Source of the DNA: Poseidonibacter antarcticus
GTDB lineage: Bacteria; Campylobacterota; Campylobacteria; Campylobacterales; Arcobacteraceae
Assembly: GCF_003667345.1 (NCBI RefSeq)
Contig: NZ_RCWF01000001.1
Span: 372,001 to 436,000 of the forward strand
Length of the DNA stretch: 64,000 nt
Direction: 5' to 3'
Made by a program: the position numbers and the translations under genes. Under the pieces are notes generated by a model. The model did not search any database and was not told the DNA's origin. It was given only the letters and a program-made list of their open reading frames with translations. Within the stretch, counting starts at the first letter, position 1, and the number at the start of each line of letters is the position of its first letter. This document shows positions 26,990-36,892 of this stretch, piece by piece.

Positions 26990-28846
26990 ATGTATAATTT
27001 AATGTTTATATTTACTGCATTGTTTTTTACTAATATATTATTCGCTTCAACTGATATTAAAACATCAAATATACAAATAGAAGTACTTAATGAAGAGTAT
27101 GACGCAGTAAAAAATATTGAACCCACTGAAAAAGAGATATTCAAAGAAAATAGTAAAGAAACTATTAAATATCTACTTTCTTTAAAAAAAATACCCGATT
27201 CATTTTTAAGTAAATTATCAATTAAAAGTTATTATAAGAATTTTGATAATCAGTTAATATGGAGTAATAAAAATGGAATTAAAGATATTTCAATATCATT
27301 ATTAGAAACAATTAAAAATGATCCAGTATTAAAACCTAATGTAAAAAGAGCATTTAAACTTGACAAGATTCTAAAAGAATTAAATAATTTAGAAAAGACA
27401 AATGATAAATATATAGAAAGTATGGCAAAAATTGATTTTATGTTAACTAGTATTTATGATAAATATATGAATTACTTATCAAAAGGTTATATAAATTGGA
27501 AAGGTTTCAAAAAAGAACTTAGAAAACTTGATAGAAAAGAAGAAATTATTGCAGATTGGGAAAAATATAGTGTAAATAAAGATCCAAAAAAACTTTTAAA
27601 AAAAGCATTAATTGGAAATGATTTAACACTTGCATTTAAAGAAGTTAACTTTACTTATCCCAAGGCACAAGAACTATCAGAAAAACTAAATGAGTTAGAA
27701 GTATTGGCAACTCAAGGTGGTTATATAAAATTACCCAACTTTAAAACTTTAAGAGAAGGTGATATATCTCCTATTGTTGAAATATTAAGAAAAAGATTAT
27801 TACAAAGTCATGATTTAAAAATTGATAATTGTCTTTCACAAGAGTTTGTAAATAACTGTTATACAACTTTTGATAAAGATTTAAAAGATGCAGTAATATC
27901 ATTTCAAAAAAGTCATGGATTAAAACCTGATGGAGTAGTTGGAGCTTCCACTAGAAGACATTTAAACTTATCAATTGAGAGTAAAATTACAAAAATAAGA
28001 TTAAATCTAGAAAGAATGAGATGGCTTCCTAGAACATTAGGAAATAAATTTCTTTTAGTTAATATTCCTGATTTTAAATTAAAAATGTATGAAAATAATA
28101 AAGTAAAACTTGATATGAAAATCGTAGTTGGAACGAGAAAAAACCCTACTCCCATATTCTCAAATAAAATGTCTTTTATTGTTTTAAATCCTTATTGGAG
28201 GATTCCCCCTAGAATTGCAAAAAGAGAAATTATTCCTAAACTAATAAAAGATCCTACGTATTTAGAGGGGAAAGGTATTAATCTTTATGAAAACTGGGAT
28301 CATAAATCAACTCAATTTGATGTAGATTCAATTGATTGGAGTTTATATGATGAGAATAGAATTGCAACTACAAATATTACAACTTCTATAGTAAATGGAG
28401 AAAGAATACAAATTGAAGAAAAAATACAACCACCTAAAGGTCCTACTATAAGATTTATTCAAATGCCTAGTAATCATAATCCTCTAGGAAGAATGAAATT
28501 TATGTTTCCTAATAAATATGCAGTTTACTTACATGATACACCAGCAAAAAGATATTTTAATTATACAAGAAGGGCCTTATCTCATGGATGTGTAAGATTA
28601 TCTAAACCAAAAGAATTATTAAAAGCTATTGCCTCAGAAGATGAAAACCTAGATTTTGAAAAAGCCAATGATATTTTAGCCAATATTGAAAAAACTCAAA
28701 TTGGATTAAAAAGAAAGATACCTGTGCATATGGTATATTTAACATCATGGGTTGATGAACACAATAATTTACAATTTAGAGATGATATTTATAGATATGA
28801 TAAGATTCAAAAAAAGTTTTTATATAAATTTAATAATTATATGTAA
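26990..28846 (+). CDS. L,D-transpeptidase, YcbB/LdtD type
   Basis: 618 aa. A signal peptide (about 1-19) is followed by a scaffold domain (about 50-240), a peptidoglycan-binding domain (about 255-325, with FQKSHGLKPDGVVGASTRRHL) and a YkuD catalytic domain (about 350-540) with the active-site motif SHGCVRLS. It should form 3-3 peptidoglycan cross-links or attach proteins in the periplasm. Length matches E. coli LdtD (615 aa). TATAAT lies at 26950-26955 and TTTGGAG serves as ribosome site. Confidence 0.92.
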   Translation: MYNLMFIFTALFFTNILFASTDIKTSNIQIEVLNEEYDAVKNIEPTEKEIFKENSKETIKYLLSLKKIPDSFLSKLSIKSYYKNFDNQLIWSNKNGIKDISISLLETIKNDPVLKPNVKRAFKLDKILKELNNLEKTNDKYIESMAKIDFMLTSIYDKYMNYLSKGYINWKGFKKELRKLDRKEEIIADWEKYSVNKDPKKLLKKALIGNDLTLAFKEVNFTYPKAQELSEKLNELEVLATQGGYIKLPNFKTLREGDISPIVEILRKRLLQSHDLKIDNCLSQEFVNNCYTTFDKDLKDAVISFQKSHGLKPDGVVGASTRRHLNLSIESKITKIRLNLERMRWLPRTLGNKFLLVNIPDFKLKMYENNKVKLDMKIVVGTRKNPTPIFSNKMSFIVLNPYWRIPPRIAKREIIPKLIKDPTYLEGKGINLYENWDHKSTQFDVDSIDWSLYDENRIATTNITTSIVNGERIQIEEKIQPPKGPTIRFIQMPSNHNPLGRMKFMFPNKYAVYLHDTPAKRYFNYTRRALSHGCVRLSKPKELLKAIASEDENLDFEKANDILANIEKTQIGLKRKIPVHMVYLTSWVDEHNNLQFRDDIYRYDKIQKKFLYKFNNYM

Positions 28847-28868
28847 AATAAAAGGAGTTAAACTCTTT

Positions 28869-30002
28869 TTATTTTATAAGATTCAAATTATCTCTTATAT
28901 GATTAATATTAGTTACATTTAATACATGTTTTTGTGTTAAAATTTTCATAAAAAATCTAACTTCAGCATTTGTAAAACCATCCAATTCTTTATCTTTTAT
29001 AGACACATCATTTTCTTGAAGTCTTATTCTTTTTAATTTACCATTCTCTTCTTTAGCATAATAAACTATATCAAGTTGAGTTTGATTTACTTTTTCAATA
29101 GTTACAATTATTCTATTTGTTCTTATCTTTAAATTAAACTCAGGGTATAAAATTAAAAAGTCTTCTGTTGAAACATATCCAATATAAAGCTTTGTATAAA
29201 TATCAAAAAATAAACCTAACTTAGCAGATGAAAAGAATTTTAAATCAACTATAAACTTTGGATTAGATCGTGATTGATTTAAAATCCATTCTAAGGTTGG
29301 GAAATATTGAAATTTCTTATACTTAACTCTATAAGTTTCAATATATTTTTTATGTCTTTGTGCTCTTAATGTAGTAAGATTTTTTTTCGTTTTTTTTGCA
29401 AAGATAATTCTTTTGATTAACTTATCATCATCTAAATCTTTCGTTACCCATACAGTTGCATAATCAGGAAAGTTTCTAAGTCCTATTGAACCTTCAGTAA
29501 CAATGATTAATGCTCTTATTATTAATGTAGGGAATATCATCTTTAAAAGTGCATATTTTTTAACTAAACGTTTGTTTAAACTTGCAGTTTTTTTAGATGT
29601 ACTCATCTCTACAAAGTAAACAGAATCTTTTGTAAAAAATAGTGCATCAAACTCACTAATATCTTTATACGCTGATTTATAAACTATTTGAGAACTTCTA
29701 TCTATTAAAAGACCACTTTTAATAAATGTATTCTCTTTATCTTGATATGGACCTTTTAATATAAACCTAGTAATTAAATCTTCACTATATGCATATTGTA
29801 ATAATAGTTCATATACTACATTTTCATAAACTTCTCCCCTAAAACTACTATAAGAAGATATGTATGCAGGATCATCATTTGAAATGTTATTTCTAAATAA
29901 TGATTTTAAACTTTTACTATCGTATGAATAATGAAATAAATTCTCTTGAATGTCATCTATATCTAAATTTTTTATTTTTTCTGTAATATTAAATTCTTGC
30001 AA
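28869..30002 (-). CDS. Unrecognised protein with a possible PD-(D/E)XK nuclease-like core
   Basis: The frame is open from 30077 (402 aa), but the first 25 residues look like untranslated leader. TTG 30002 gives 377 aa beginning MQEFNITEK; neither start has a good ribosome site. No family was recognised by name. A helix with GEVYENVVYELLLQY, then SEFDALFFTKDSVYFVEMST and nearby lysines, follows the E...D...E-x-(K) spacing of PD-(D/E)XK folds, although the last lysine is displaced (EMS). The C-terminal 130 residues are a separate beta-rich region. It is soluble, with no signal peptide. Convergent with the L,D-transpeptidase and divergent from the SDR gene. Confidence 0.6.
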   Translation of the reverse strand: MQEFNITEKIKNLDIDDIQENLFHYSYDSKSLKSLFRNNISNDDPAYISSYSSFRGEVYENVVYELLLQYAYSEDLITRFILKGPYQDKENTFIKSGLLIDRSSQIVYKSAYKDISEFDALFFTKDSVYFVEMSTSKKTASLNKRLVKKYALLKMIFPTLIIRALIIVTEGSIGLRNFPDYATVWVTKDLDDDKLIKRIIFAKKTKKNLTTLRAQRHKKYIETYRVKYKKFQYFPTLEWILNQSRSNPKFIVDLKFFSSAKLGLFFDIYTKLYIGYVSTEDFLILYPEFNLKIRTNRIIVTIEKVNQTQLDIVYYAKEENGKLKRIRLQENDVSIKDKELDGFTNAEVRFFMKILTQKHVLNVTNINHIRDNLNLIK

Positions 30003-30090
30003 AATTATTAAAGTAAATAAATACCTTTTTCCTTTATATATAAGTAAATAGATTATAGCCAAATAAATATTAATCAAGTTTAATTTATAG

Positions 30091-30096
30091 TATAAT
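30091..30096 (+). promoter_or_regulatory. Probable -10 element for the SDR gene
   Basis: TATAAT lies 39 bases before the ATG at 30135, with AAAGGAA as ribosome site. Confidence 0.5.
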
Positions 30097-30134
30097 CTAA
30101 GTAAATAATAATTTATAAATAAAGGAATTTATCT

Positions 30135-30824
30135 ATGACTAAAAATATTTTAATAACAGGTTGTAGTTCAGGATTAGGATTAGCTCTTACTAATTTCTAT
30201 CTAAACAAAGACTATAAAGTATATGGAATTAGTAGAAATAAACCAAATATTAAAAATGACAATTTTATATTTAAAGCCTTTGATTTATCAAATACTCAAG
30301 AAATAAAAAGACAATTAAGTGAATTTATTATTTCAATAAAAGATATTTATCTAGTTTATTTGAATGCAGGGATGTTAGGAGATATAAAAGAAACAAAAAA
30401 AACTAGTATTAACAATATGAAAGAAGTTTATGAATTAAATGTTTATTCAAATAAAGAATTGCTAGATATATTGTCTATAATTAATATTAAGAATATTATT
30501 GCAATTTCTTCAGGAGCATCAAAAAAAGGCTCAAAAGGTTGGGCTTCTTATTCTTTATCAAAAGCTGGAATAAATATGCTAATAAATCTTTATTCAAAAG
30601 AATTAACGAATACAAAACTACTTGCTGTTGCACCAGGAGTTATTCAAACGCCAATGACTGATTATATACGATATGAAGTTGATGATAATATTTTTACTTC
30701 AGCAAAAGTTTTAAAAGCAGGAACAATACAAAAACCTGAGCAAGCCGCACAAAAGTTAGAAAATGTAGTAAACAGAATAGATGAATTTGAATCAGGTTCA
30801 TTTATAGATGTACGAGAAATTTAG
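30135..30824 (+). CDS. Short-chain dehydrogenase/reductase
   Basis: 229 aa. Cofactor motif GCSSGLGLAL at about 9-18, the NAG motif (LNAGMLG), catalytic serine in AISSGA and the YxxxK pair in ASYSLSKAG. It should use NAD(P)H on an unknown carbonyl or alcohol. The stop overlaps the stop of the convergent haemoglobin gene (TTAG). Confidence 0.9.
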   Translation: MTKNILITGCSSGLGLALTNFYLNKDYKVYGISRNKPNIKNDNFIFKAFDLSNTQEIKRQLSEFIISIKDIYLVYLNAGMLGDIKETKKTSINNMKEVYELNVYSNKELLDILSIINIKNIIAISSGASKKGSKGWASYSLSKAGINMLINLYSKELTNTKLLAVAPGVIQTPMTDYIRYEVDDNIFTSAKVLKAGTIQKPEQAAQKLENVVNRIDEFESGSFIDVREI

Positions 30825-31198
30825 ATTCCTAAATTTCTCATAAAATTACTAGCGATAATAGAACTTCTTTCTTTAAATTTATTTGCAATATCTTCAACAT
30901 AAATTTTTTCAACTGTAGAAAAAAACAATTTTAACCAAGTCTGAAAAGCTTCTTGATTTAATCCTGATATTTGTAAATGTGGAGCAAAGGGTGAACCATT
31001 GTATTCTCCTCTTCCATGAGAAATTGTATACCAAAAGTTTGTAAGAAGTGTAATATGTTTTTGCCAAGGTTCTGACTTCATATCTTTTCCAAGTTTTTCT
31101 ATAAAAAATGGTGATATTTTTTCATCTTTTAAAACTTTTGTATAAAAAGTAACTACTAATTTATTTAAGTTCTCTTTTGTAATTTCAGTATCTAACAT
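30821..31198 (-). CDS. Group III truncated haemoglobin
   Basis: 125 aa. The 2-on-2 globin fold is recognised from VTFYTKVLKDEKISPFF, WQKHITLLTNFW and the proximal-histidine segment FAPHLQI. The group III pattern matches Campylobacter Ctb. Such proteins bind O2 with high affinity and may help in nitrosative stress or oxygen supply to oxidases. It is a single gene with its own leader; no NssR-type box was identified. Confidence 0.92.
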   Translation of the reverse strand: MLDTEITKENLNKLVVTFYTKVLKDEKISPFFIEKLGKDMKSEPWQKHITLLTNFWYTISHGRGEYNGSPFAPHLQISGLNQEAFQTWLKLFFSTVEKIYVEDIANKFKERSSIIASNFMRNLGI

Positions 31199-31253
31199 TA
31201 ATTATCCTTAATCCTATTTATTTTATAAAATAGGACTATATAGGAAATAGCCT

Positions 31254-31285
31254 TGAATTTTCTTGATTAAAGTCAAGAAAATTCA
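31254..31285. terminator. Inverted repeat after the MFS gene
   Basis: A 13-bp perfect stem (31254-31266 with 31273-31285) with a 6-base loop, just downstream of the MFS stop on the minus strand. No strong U run follows it. Confidence 0.5.
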
Positions 31286-31289
31286 TATC

Positions 31290-32531
31290 TTACTTAGATT
31301 TACTTTTTTGAATCTGTTTTATATTTATTAACATTAGAATCGAAACAATTAATGCAACAATAAAGAAAGCCGCAAAAACATATAATGTTTGAGAATAAGA
31401 ACCAGTTGAATCTTTAACCATTGAAATAATTAAAGGTCCAACTAAACCAGCAGCAGCCCATGCAGTTAAAATATAACCGTGAATTGCACCAAGTTCTTTT
31501 GTTCCAAAAATATCTCCAATATATGCAGGAATTGAAGCAAAACCACCACCGTAACAAGTCATAATAAAGTATAAAACAACTTGGAATACTACAATTTCTT
31601 TAATTGAAGGTAACATATAAAAAGCAATAATTTGTGTAAGAAAAAATATCACATAAACAATAGGTCTTGTTAAATAATCAGATAAAGAAGCCCACATAAG
31701 TCTTCCTGCACCATTAAATATTCCCATAAGTCCAACAGCTGCTGCTGCTGCAATTGCTGAAATTCCTAAAACTTCTTGAAGTAAAGGTGATGCAACACCA
31801 ATAATTGCAATACCACATGTAATATTTATAAACAACATAATCCAAAGACCGTAAAATCTTGGTGTTTTTACAGCTTCATTTAGAGTTAAATTCTCTAAAT
31901 CTTCTTTGATTTTCTTTTTACCTTCTTTGATTTTTTGTTTAAATTTCTTTGGTAAATAACCCTCTTCTGGTTTTTCAAGATATAGTGCAGATGCAAACAT
32001 AATTACAAAATAAAAAGCACCTAAAATAAAGAATGTCCCAGAAATTCCAACTGCTTCAATTAAAATTTTAATAGTTGGACCCCAAATAGCGGAAGCAAAA
32101 CCAAATCCCATAATTGCTAAACCTGTAGCCATTCCTCTTTTATCTGGAAACCATTTAACTAAAGTTGAAACAGGTGAAATATAACCAATCCCTAATCCAC
32201 AACCACCTAATACACCATAAAAAAAGTATAAAAGAAGCTTGGATTCCATCATAATTGCTAAACCTGCACCCATAGTACCTAAACCAAATAATGAAGCTGC
32301 AATAATTGCAGAAACTCTAGGACCATTTTTCTCAACAAATTTACCCATTAAAGCTGCTGATAATCCTAAAAAGAATATTGCAATACTAAAAGCAATTGTA
32401 ACATCAGTTAAAGTCCATGCCATTTGTTCTTGAATTGGTTTTACATACACACTCCATGCATATACAGAACCAATACAAATATGAACACCAACAGCACTTA
32501 AAGCCATTAGCCATCTATTTTTTTCTATCAA
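31290..32531 (-). CDS. OFA-family MFS transporter
   Basis: 413 aa with 12 predicted membrane helices. The oxalate/formate antiporter (OFA) subfamily is suggested by SVYAWSVYVKPI near the N-terminus, GCGLGIGYISPVSTLVKWFP (about 117-136) and the central charged loop (about 195-225). Substrate is probably a small carboxylate, but cannot be read from sequence. It lies 46 bases after the CWC gene on the same strand. Confidence 0.88.
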   Translation of the reverse strand: MIEKNRWLMALSAVGVHICIGSVYAWSVYVKPIQEQMAWTLTDVTIAFSIAIFFLGLSAALMGKFVEKNGPRVSAIIAASLFGLGTMGAGLAIMMESKLLLYFFYGVLGGCGLGIGYISPVSTLVKWFPDKRGMATGLAIMGFGFASAIWGPTIKILIEAVGISGTFFILGAFYFVIMFASALYLEKPEEGYLPKKFKQKIKEGKKKIKEDLENLTLNEAVKTPRFYGLWIMLFINITCGIAIIGVASPLLQEVLGISAIAAAAAVGLMGIFNGAGRLMWASLSDYLTRPIVYVIFFLTQIIAFYMLPSIKEIVVFQVVLYFIMTCYGGGFASIPAYIGDIFGTKELGAIHGYILTAWAAAGLVGPLIISMVKDSTGSYSQTLYVFAAFFIVALIVSILMLINIKQIQKSKSK

Positions 32532-32577
32532 AATAATTTTCCCCTCTTTTATTATATAAAAAGAATTGTATCAAAAA

Positions 32578-32808
32578 CTATTTAGAATCTATCAAAAAAG
32601 AGTACTTATTTTTAAACGATTGGGAATCTTTTTTGAACTCTTCTATACAATTTTCGCAAATGCAAGATTTCATCTTACTTTTTTTGGGAATCATAGATTT
32701 TAATTCATCAGGAATTTTTATCTTCATACACCAACATAAATTTGCCTTTAATACTTGACAATTATTATCTTTTTTACAAAAAGGACATAGTTTAGCTTCA
32801 AAATCCAA
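32578..32808 (-). CDS. Cysteine-rich CWC-family protein
   Basis: 76 aa. The N-terminal motif CPFCKKDNNC...CWC and a second CICENC cluster mark the CWC family, expected to bind zinc. Function unknown. It starts two bases after the methyltransferase stop, so it belongs to the greB operon. Confidence 0.8.
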   Translation of the reverse strand: MDFEAKLCPFCKKDNNCQVLKANLCWCMKIKIPDELKSMIPKKSKMKSCICENCIEEFKKDSQSFKNKYSFLIDSK

Positions 32809-32810
32809 AA

Positions 32811-33725
32811 TTAAATACCTTTCTTAAATATTAGATTTTTTAAAGATTTTTCTTCATTATTTGAAGGAAATGTATCTAAGTTGCCTAATCTTTTTACAAA
32901 TTTAAAAGATGGAGCAAACTCTTCAAATATATTTTTTATAAAACCACTATCAAGTTCAGGAGCATTAAGTGCTGACAATACAATACAATTTTCACTAGCA
33001 AGTGCATCTAATCTTTTTATAATTTTTACATAATCTTTACTAGCTGCAAAACTTCCTTTTTGAAATGAAGGTGGATCAATGATAATAATGTCATAAGGAC
33101 CTTGTTTTTTAATTCTATTCCATGATTTTAAAATATTATAAGGCATAAAATGAACATTTGAAGTATTAAACTCATTAATATGATGATTTTCTCGTCCAAT
33201 AGTTAAAGCACCTTTTGCCATATCAACATTTACAATATTTTTAGCTCCTGCTTTACTAGCATTTAATGAAAAAGCACAAGTATATGAAAAAAGATTTAAT
33301 ACATTTTTATTCTTTGCATTTTGTGAAATATACTTATGCCCTATTTTCATATCTGGAAAAAATCCAATATTTTTGTTTGTAAAACTTATTTTATATTTGA
33401 TATTATTTTCAATTGCTATATTGTTTTCTTTTAAACTTCCTTCTAAAACTTCACAAGGTGATTTATCCAAATATCTTCTTTGTAAAACCAAAGTATCGTG
33501 TTTTACATCATCGAAAACTTTTCTTATCATTTCAAATAGTTCTTTTTCTTTTATTTGCTCTAATTGTTCAAATAAAACAATAAATAAAATTTTATCAATT
33601 GAATCAATTGTTAAATAATTAAAATCTTCATAAAAGTTTCCTCGTCCATGAAAAACTCTTTTAAACTCTTGGTCTGTATTTTTAATATTTTGTCTTACAA
33701 TTTTTTCTAAATCATTTATATTCAT
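32811..33725 (-). CDS. Class I SAM-dependent methyltransferase, RlmI/RlmK-like
   Basis: 304 aa. An N-terminal part (about 1-125) resembles the RlmI-type RNA-recognition half; the Rossmann methyltransferase part has NLFSYTCAFSL (SAM motif I, about 142-152) and the catalytic-type motif IIIIDPPSFQKGSF. Probably methylates rRNA. The ATG overlaps the greB stop by four bases. Confidence 0.82.
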   Translation of the reverse strand: MNINDLEKIVRQNIKNTDQEFKRVFHGRGNFYEDFNYLTIDSIDKILFIVLFEQLEQIKEKELFEMIRKVFDDVKHDTLVLQRRYLDKSPCEVLEGSLKENNIAIENNIKYKISFTNKNIGFFPDMKIGHKYISQNAKNKNVLNLFSYTCAFSLNASKAGAKNIVNVDMAKGALTIGRENHHINEFNTSNVHFMPYNILKSWNRIKKQGPYDIIIIDPPSFQKGSFAASKDYVKIIKRLDALASENCIVLSALNAPELDSGFIKNIFEEFAPSFKFVKRLGNLDTFPSNNEEKSLKNLIFKKGI

Positions 33726-34210
33726 AAATCTTCTACTTTACACTGCTGTATTTTTAATATTTCATACTCAAAAATATTATCATTTATTCTAAATTCAAAC
33801 TCTTCATTTAATTCTTTTCCAATCAATGCTCTACCTAAAGGAGATTTATTAGATATTTTATTTTCATTTGGATTTGTTTCATAAGTTCCTACAATTTTAA
33901 AAACTTTTTGTTCATTTGTATCCAAATCTAAAAGCGTTACTTCTGATCCAAAATTTATCTTTTTATGTGGAATTTTACTAATATCAATAACTTCACTATT
34001 ATTTATAATTTTATCTAAAAATCTCAATCTTTTATCTAGGTTTCTAATTTCAGCTTTTGCAGATATATACTCTGCATTTTCACTTCTATCACCGTGTTGT
34101 GCTGCTATTTGTTTTTCTTTTACCCAATAAGGTTTTTCTTTTTCATATAGATATTTAAACTCTTTTAGAATTTTGTCATATCCAAAATTTGTGATTAATT
34201 CTTTTGCCAT
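33722..34210 (-). CDS. greB: Transcription elongation factor GreB
   Basis: 162 aa. The N-terminal coiled coil has the acidic-tip motif GDRSENAEYISAKAEIR (about 40-56), and the C-terminal FKBP-like domain has SPLGRALIGK. GreB helps RNA polymerase cleave backtracked transcripts. It was chosen over GreA because of the PYWVKEKQIAAQHGDRSENA segment. First gene of a greB-methyltransferase-CWC group. Confidence 0.88.
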   Translation of the reverse strand: MAKELITNFGYDKILKEFKYLYEKEKPYWVKEKQIAAQHGDRSENAEYISAKAEIRNLDKRLRFLDKIINNSEVIDISKIPHKKINFGSEVTLLDLDTNEQKVFKIVGTYETNPNENKISNKSPLGRALIGKELNEEFEFRINDNIFEYEILKIQQCKVEDL

Positions 34211-34303
34211 TTGATATTAAAGCACAAAAGTCCTATTACTTCTATTATATTTGTGTACAAAAATATATTGTATAATCTTTTAAACTAATTAATAGGATTA
34301 AAA

Positions 34304-35185
34304 TTGCCATATATACTAAAAAAATTTGAAGTTAAAGAAAAAAAGTTAATTGATGATTTTTTAATTGAAGATGTAAAACTATCTTCAAAATTATCTCAAA
34401 GTTTATTAGCAAAAGGAAAAATATTAAACCAAGATAATAAAAGATTACAAAAAAATCAAATGATTAAATCAGGATTTATTCAAATTAATATATTTCAAGC
34501 AATTACAAAAGGTCTTAAACCACTATTTCAAAACGAACACTTTGCAATCTTTGATAAACCATCAGGATTATTAGTTCACCCTACTTCAATAAATAATGAA
34601 TATACTCTTTTAGATGAAATTAAATACCATTTAAAAGATGAAGCATCCCTAGTTCATCGAATAGATAAAGAAACTTCAGGATTAGTACTAGTATCAAAAA
34701 ATAGATATTCAGATATGATTTTAAAAGAAATGTTTGAAGAGAAAAAATATAAAAAAACGTATAAAGCAATTGTTGAAGGCGAGATTAAAGAAGAAATACA
34801 AATAAATACTCCAATTACAAATGATACAGGAATAATAAAACTAAAAATGAAAACCGATGAAAAAGGCAAAGTATCATCTACAAAAATAAAACCGATTTTT
34901 TATGATAAAAGTCAAAATAAAACTTTAGTTTACGCATATCCTCAAACAGGAAGGCAACATCAAATAAGAGTGCATTTAAACTCAATTAATCACAGAATTA
35001 TAGGTGATCCAATTTATGGAATAAATGAACTTCATGCAGATAAAATTCTAAAAAAAGAAGTTACACAAGAAGAAAGAATCATTTTATCAGGTGATAAAAG
35101 ACTTCTTCTTCATGCTTACTCTTTAGAATTTGAATATTTGAATATCAAATATAGTTTTTGTTCAAAACAAAAATTTAAACTATAA
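34304..35185 (+). CDS. RluA-family pseudouridine synthase
   Basis: 293 aa, TTG start at 34304 after TAGGA; TATAAT lies at 34271-34276. The catalytic segment is HRIDKETSGLVLVSKN with the conserved Asp, plus the GRQHQIRVHL motif near residue 225. The N-terminal S4-like part is short. The target uridine is not known. Its 3' end overlaps the convergent GltB-like gene by 11 bases. Confidence 0.9.
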   Translation: MPYILKKFEVKEKKLIDDFLIEDVKLSSKLSQSLLAKGKILNQDNKRLQKNQMIKSGFIQINIFQAITKGLKPLFQNEHFAIFDKPSGLLVHPTSINNEYTLLDEIKYHLKDEASLVHRIDKETSGLVLVSKNRYSDMILKEMFEEKKYKKTYKAIVEGEIKEEIQINTPITNDTGIIKLKMKTDEKGKVSSTKIKPIFYDKSQNKTLVYAYPQTGRQHQIRVHLNSINHRIIGDPIYGINELHADKILKKEVTQEERIILSGDKRLLLHAYSLEFEYLNIKYSFCSKQKFKL

Positions 35186-36734
35186 ATCTTTTGAAATCTT
35201 TAGGATAAGGAGCTTTTAAAAGATCTCCTGTTCTCATAGGAGTAAATAATTCATCATATCTTTTATATTTCGTTTCATCTAATCTATAAAAAACATGTTT
35301 TCGTGATAATTTTTTAAAATTATTAAGACCTGAAGATGCTAATAATTCTATAAAACTTTCAATAGTTCCTTGATGATAATTTGCAACTCTTTGTTTTTTA
35401 TCTTCAACTACTAAGGCGCTTGATAATCTTTTATTTTGAGTTGCAATTCCTGTTGGACAAGTGTTTTTATGACAATCTAAAGCTTGAATACAACCAAGAG
35501 AGAACATCATCCCTCTAGCACTTGCACATAAATCAGCACCAATAGCTAATTTTTTTAAAATGTCCATTCCATTTAATATTTTTCCTGAAGCAATAATCTT
35601 AATATCTTTTTTTAAATCAAAACCTATTAAAGCATCAACAACAAAAACTAAAGCATCGCGCAGAGGCATTCCTACTGAATTTGTATATTCAAGTGGAGCA
35701 GCACCTGTTCCACCTTCTCCTCCATCAATAGTAATGAAATCAGGTTTTAAACCAGTTTCGTGCATTACTCTGCAAAGAGTAATAAACTCTTCTTTTCTAC
35801 CAATACAAAGTTTTATACCAATTGGTTTACCACCTGATAATTTTCTTAAATTAGTAATAAATTCCATCATTTCTTTAGCTGTAGTAAAAGCAGAATGAAT
35901 AGGAGGAGAATCAACTCTAGTATATGGTTTAACACCTCTACCTTCAGCGATTTCAGGAGTATTTTTATTTGCAGGTAAAATTCCACCATGACCTGGTTTT
36001 GCACCTTGTGATAATTTTATCTCAATCATTTTAACATTTTCATTTTTTGACTTTTGTTCAAATAAATCAGCATTAAAAGTACCATCTTCATTTCTACAAC
36101 CAAAATATCCAGTTCCAACTTGCCAAATTAAATCACAGTTTGACTCAAGATGATATTTACTTAAACCACCCTCACCTGTATTTAATGCAAAACCACCAAT
36201 TTTAGCACCATAACCCAAAGAACGAACAGCTGCTGAACTTAATGCTCCAAAACTCATAGCCGAAACATTGAAAATACTTGCACTATAGGGTTTAGAACAA
36301 AAATTACTCCCTATTTCAACTCTTGGATCAGAATCTAATTCTTTAGCTTTTGTTGCATTTAAAGAATGACCCATCCATTCATATCCAGCTTTATATACAT
36401 CAACTTTTGTCCCAAAAGGAATAGTACTAACTAGATTTTTAGAACGTTTATAAACTAAACTTCTTTCTTGTCTGTTAAAAGGAACACCATCAATATCGGA
36501 TTCCATAAAATATTGTCTTAATGGAGGTCTTAACTCTTCAAATACCCATCTAAGTCTTCCTACTATAGGAAAGTTTCTCCATAATGAGTGCTTCGTTTGT
36601 TTCATATCATAAATTGCTAAGGCAATAAGCCCTGTAATAATTATAATTAACCATAAAAACGAAATTTCAATAACTAGCCATATCCCAAGTATTATAGCTA
36701 TAAGTATTAAAATATTTTTTGTATTTTTCTTCAT
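35175..36734 (-). CDS. FMN-binding glutamate-synthase-family protein
   Basis: 519 aa. Two N-terminal membrane helices (about 7-42) anchor a domain homologous to the FMN/synthase half of GltB: GEGGLSKYH, KPGHGGILP, GGEGGTGAAPLE and the cysteine cluster CIQALDCHKNTCPTG, which could bind a 3Fe-4S centre. The glutaminase half is absent, so it is not a complete glutamate synthase. The electron donor and substrate are unknown. Confidence 0.85.
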   Translation of the reverse strand: MKKNTKNILILIAIILGIWLVIEISFLWLIIIITGLIALAIYDMKQTKHSLWRNFPIVGRLRWVFEELRPPLRQYFMESDIDGVPFNRQERSLVYKRSKNLVSTIPFGTKVDVYKAGYEWMGHSLNATKAKELDSDPRVEIGSNFCSKPYSASIFNVSAMSFGALSSAAVRSLGYGAKIGGFALNTGEGGLSKYHLESNCDLIWQVGTGYFGCRNEDGTFNADLFEQKSKNENVKMIEIKLSQGAKPGHGGILPANKNTPEIAEGRGVKPYTRVDSPPIHSAFTTAKEMMEFITNLRKLSGGKPIGIKLCIGRKEEFITLCRVMHETGLKPDFITIDGGEGGTGAAPLEYTNSVGMPLRDALVFVVDALIGFDLKKDIKIIASGKILNGMDILKKLAIGADLCASARGMMFSLGCIQALDCHKNTCPTGIATQNKRLSSALVVEDKKQRVANYHQGTIESFIELLASSGLNNFKKLSRKHVFYRLDETKYKRYDELFTPMRTGDLLKAPYPKDFKRFIV

Positions 36735-36892
36735 AGTCTCCCTTTATCTTTTAATTATTATAATAAGAATGTGATTAAAAGAATATCTATTCTAATAAAT
36801 TAATACCTCATTTTATTAGAATAAGTAAAGAGTACACAAATAGTAAATAAATTTTATTTATAATACAATAATTAAAAGAAAAAGGGTGAGTT

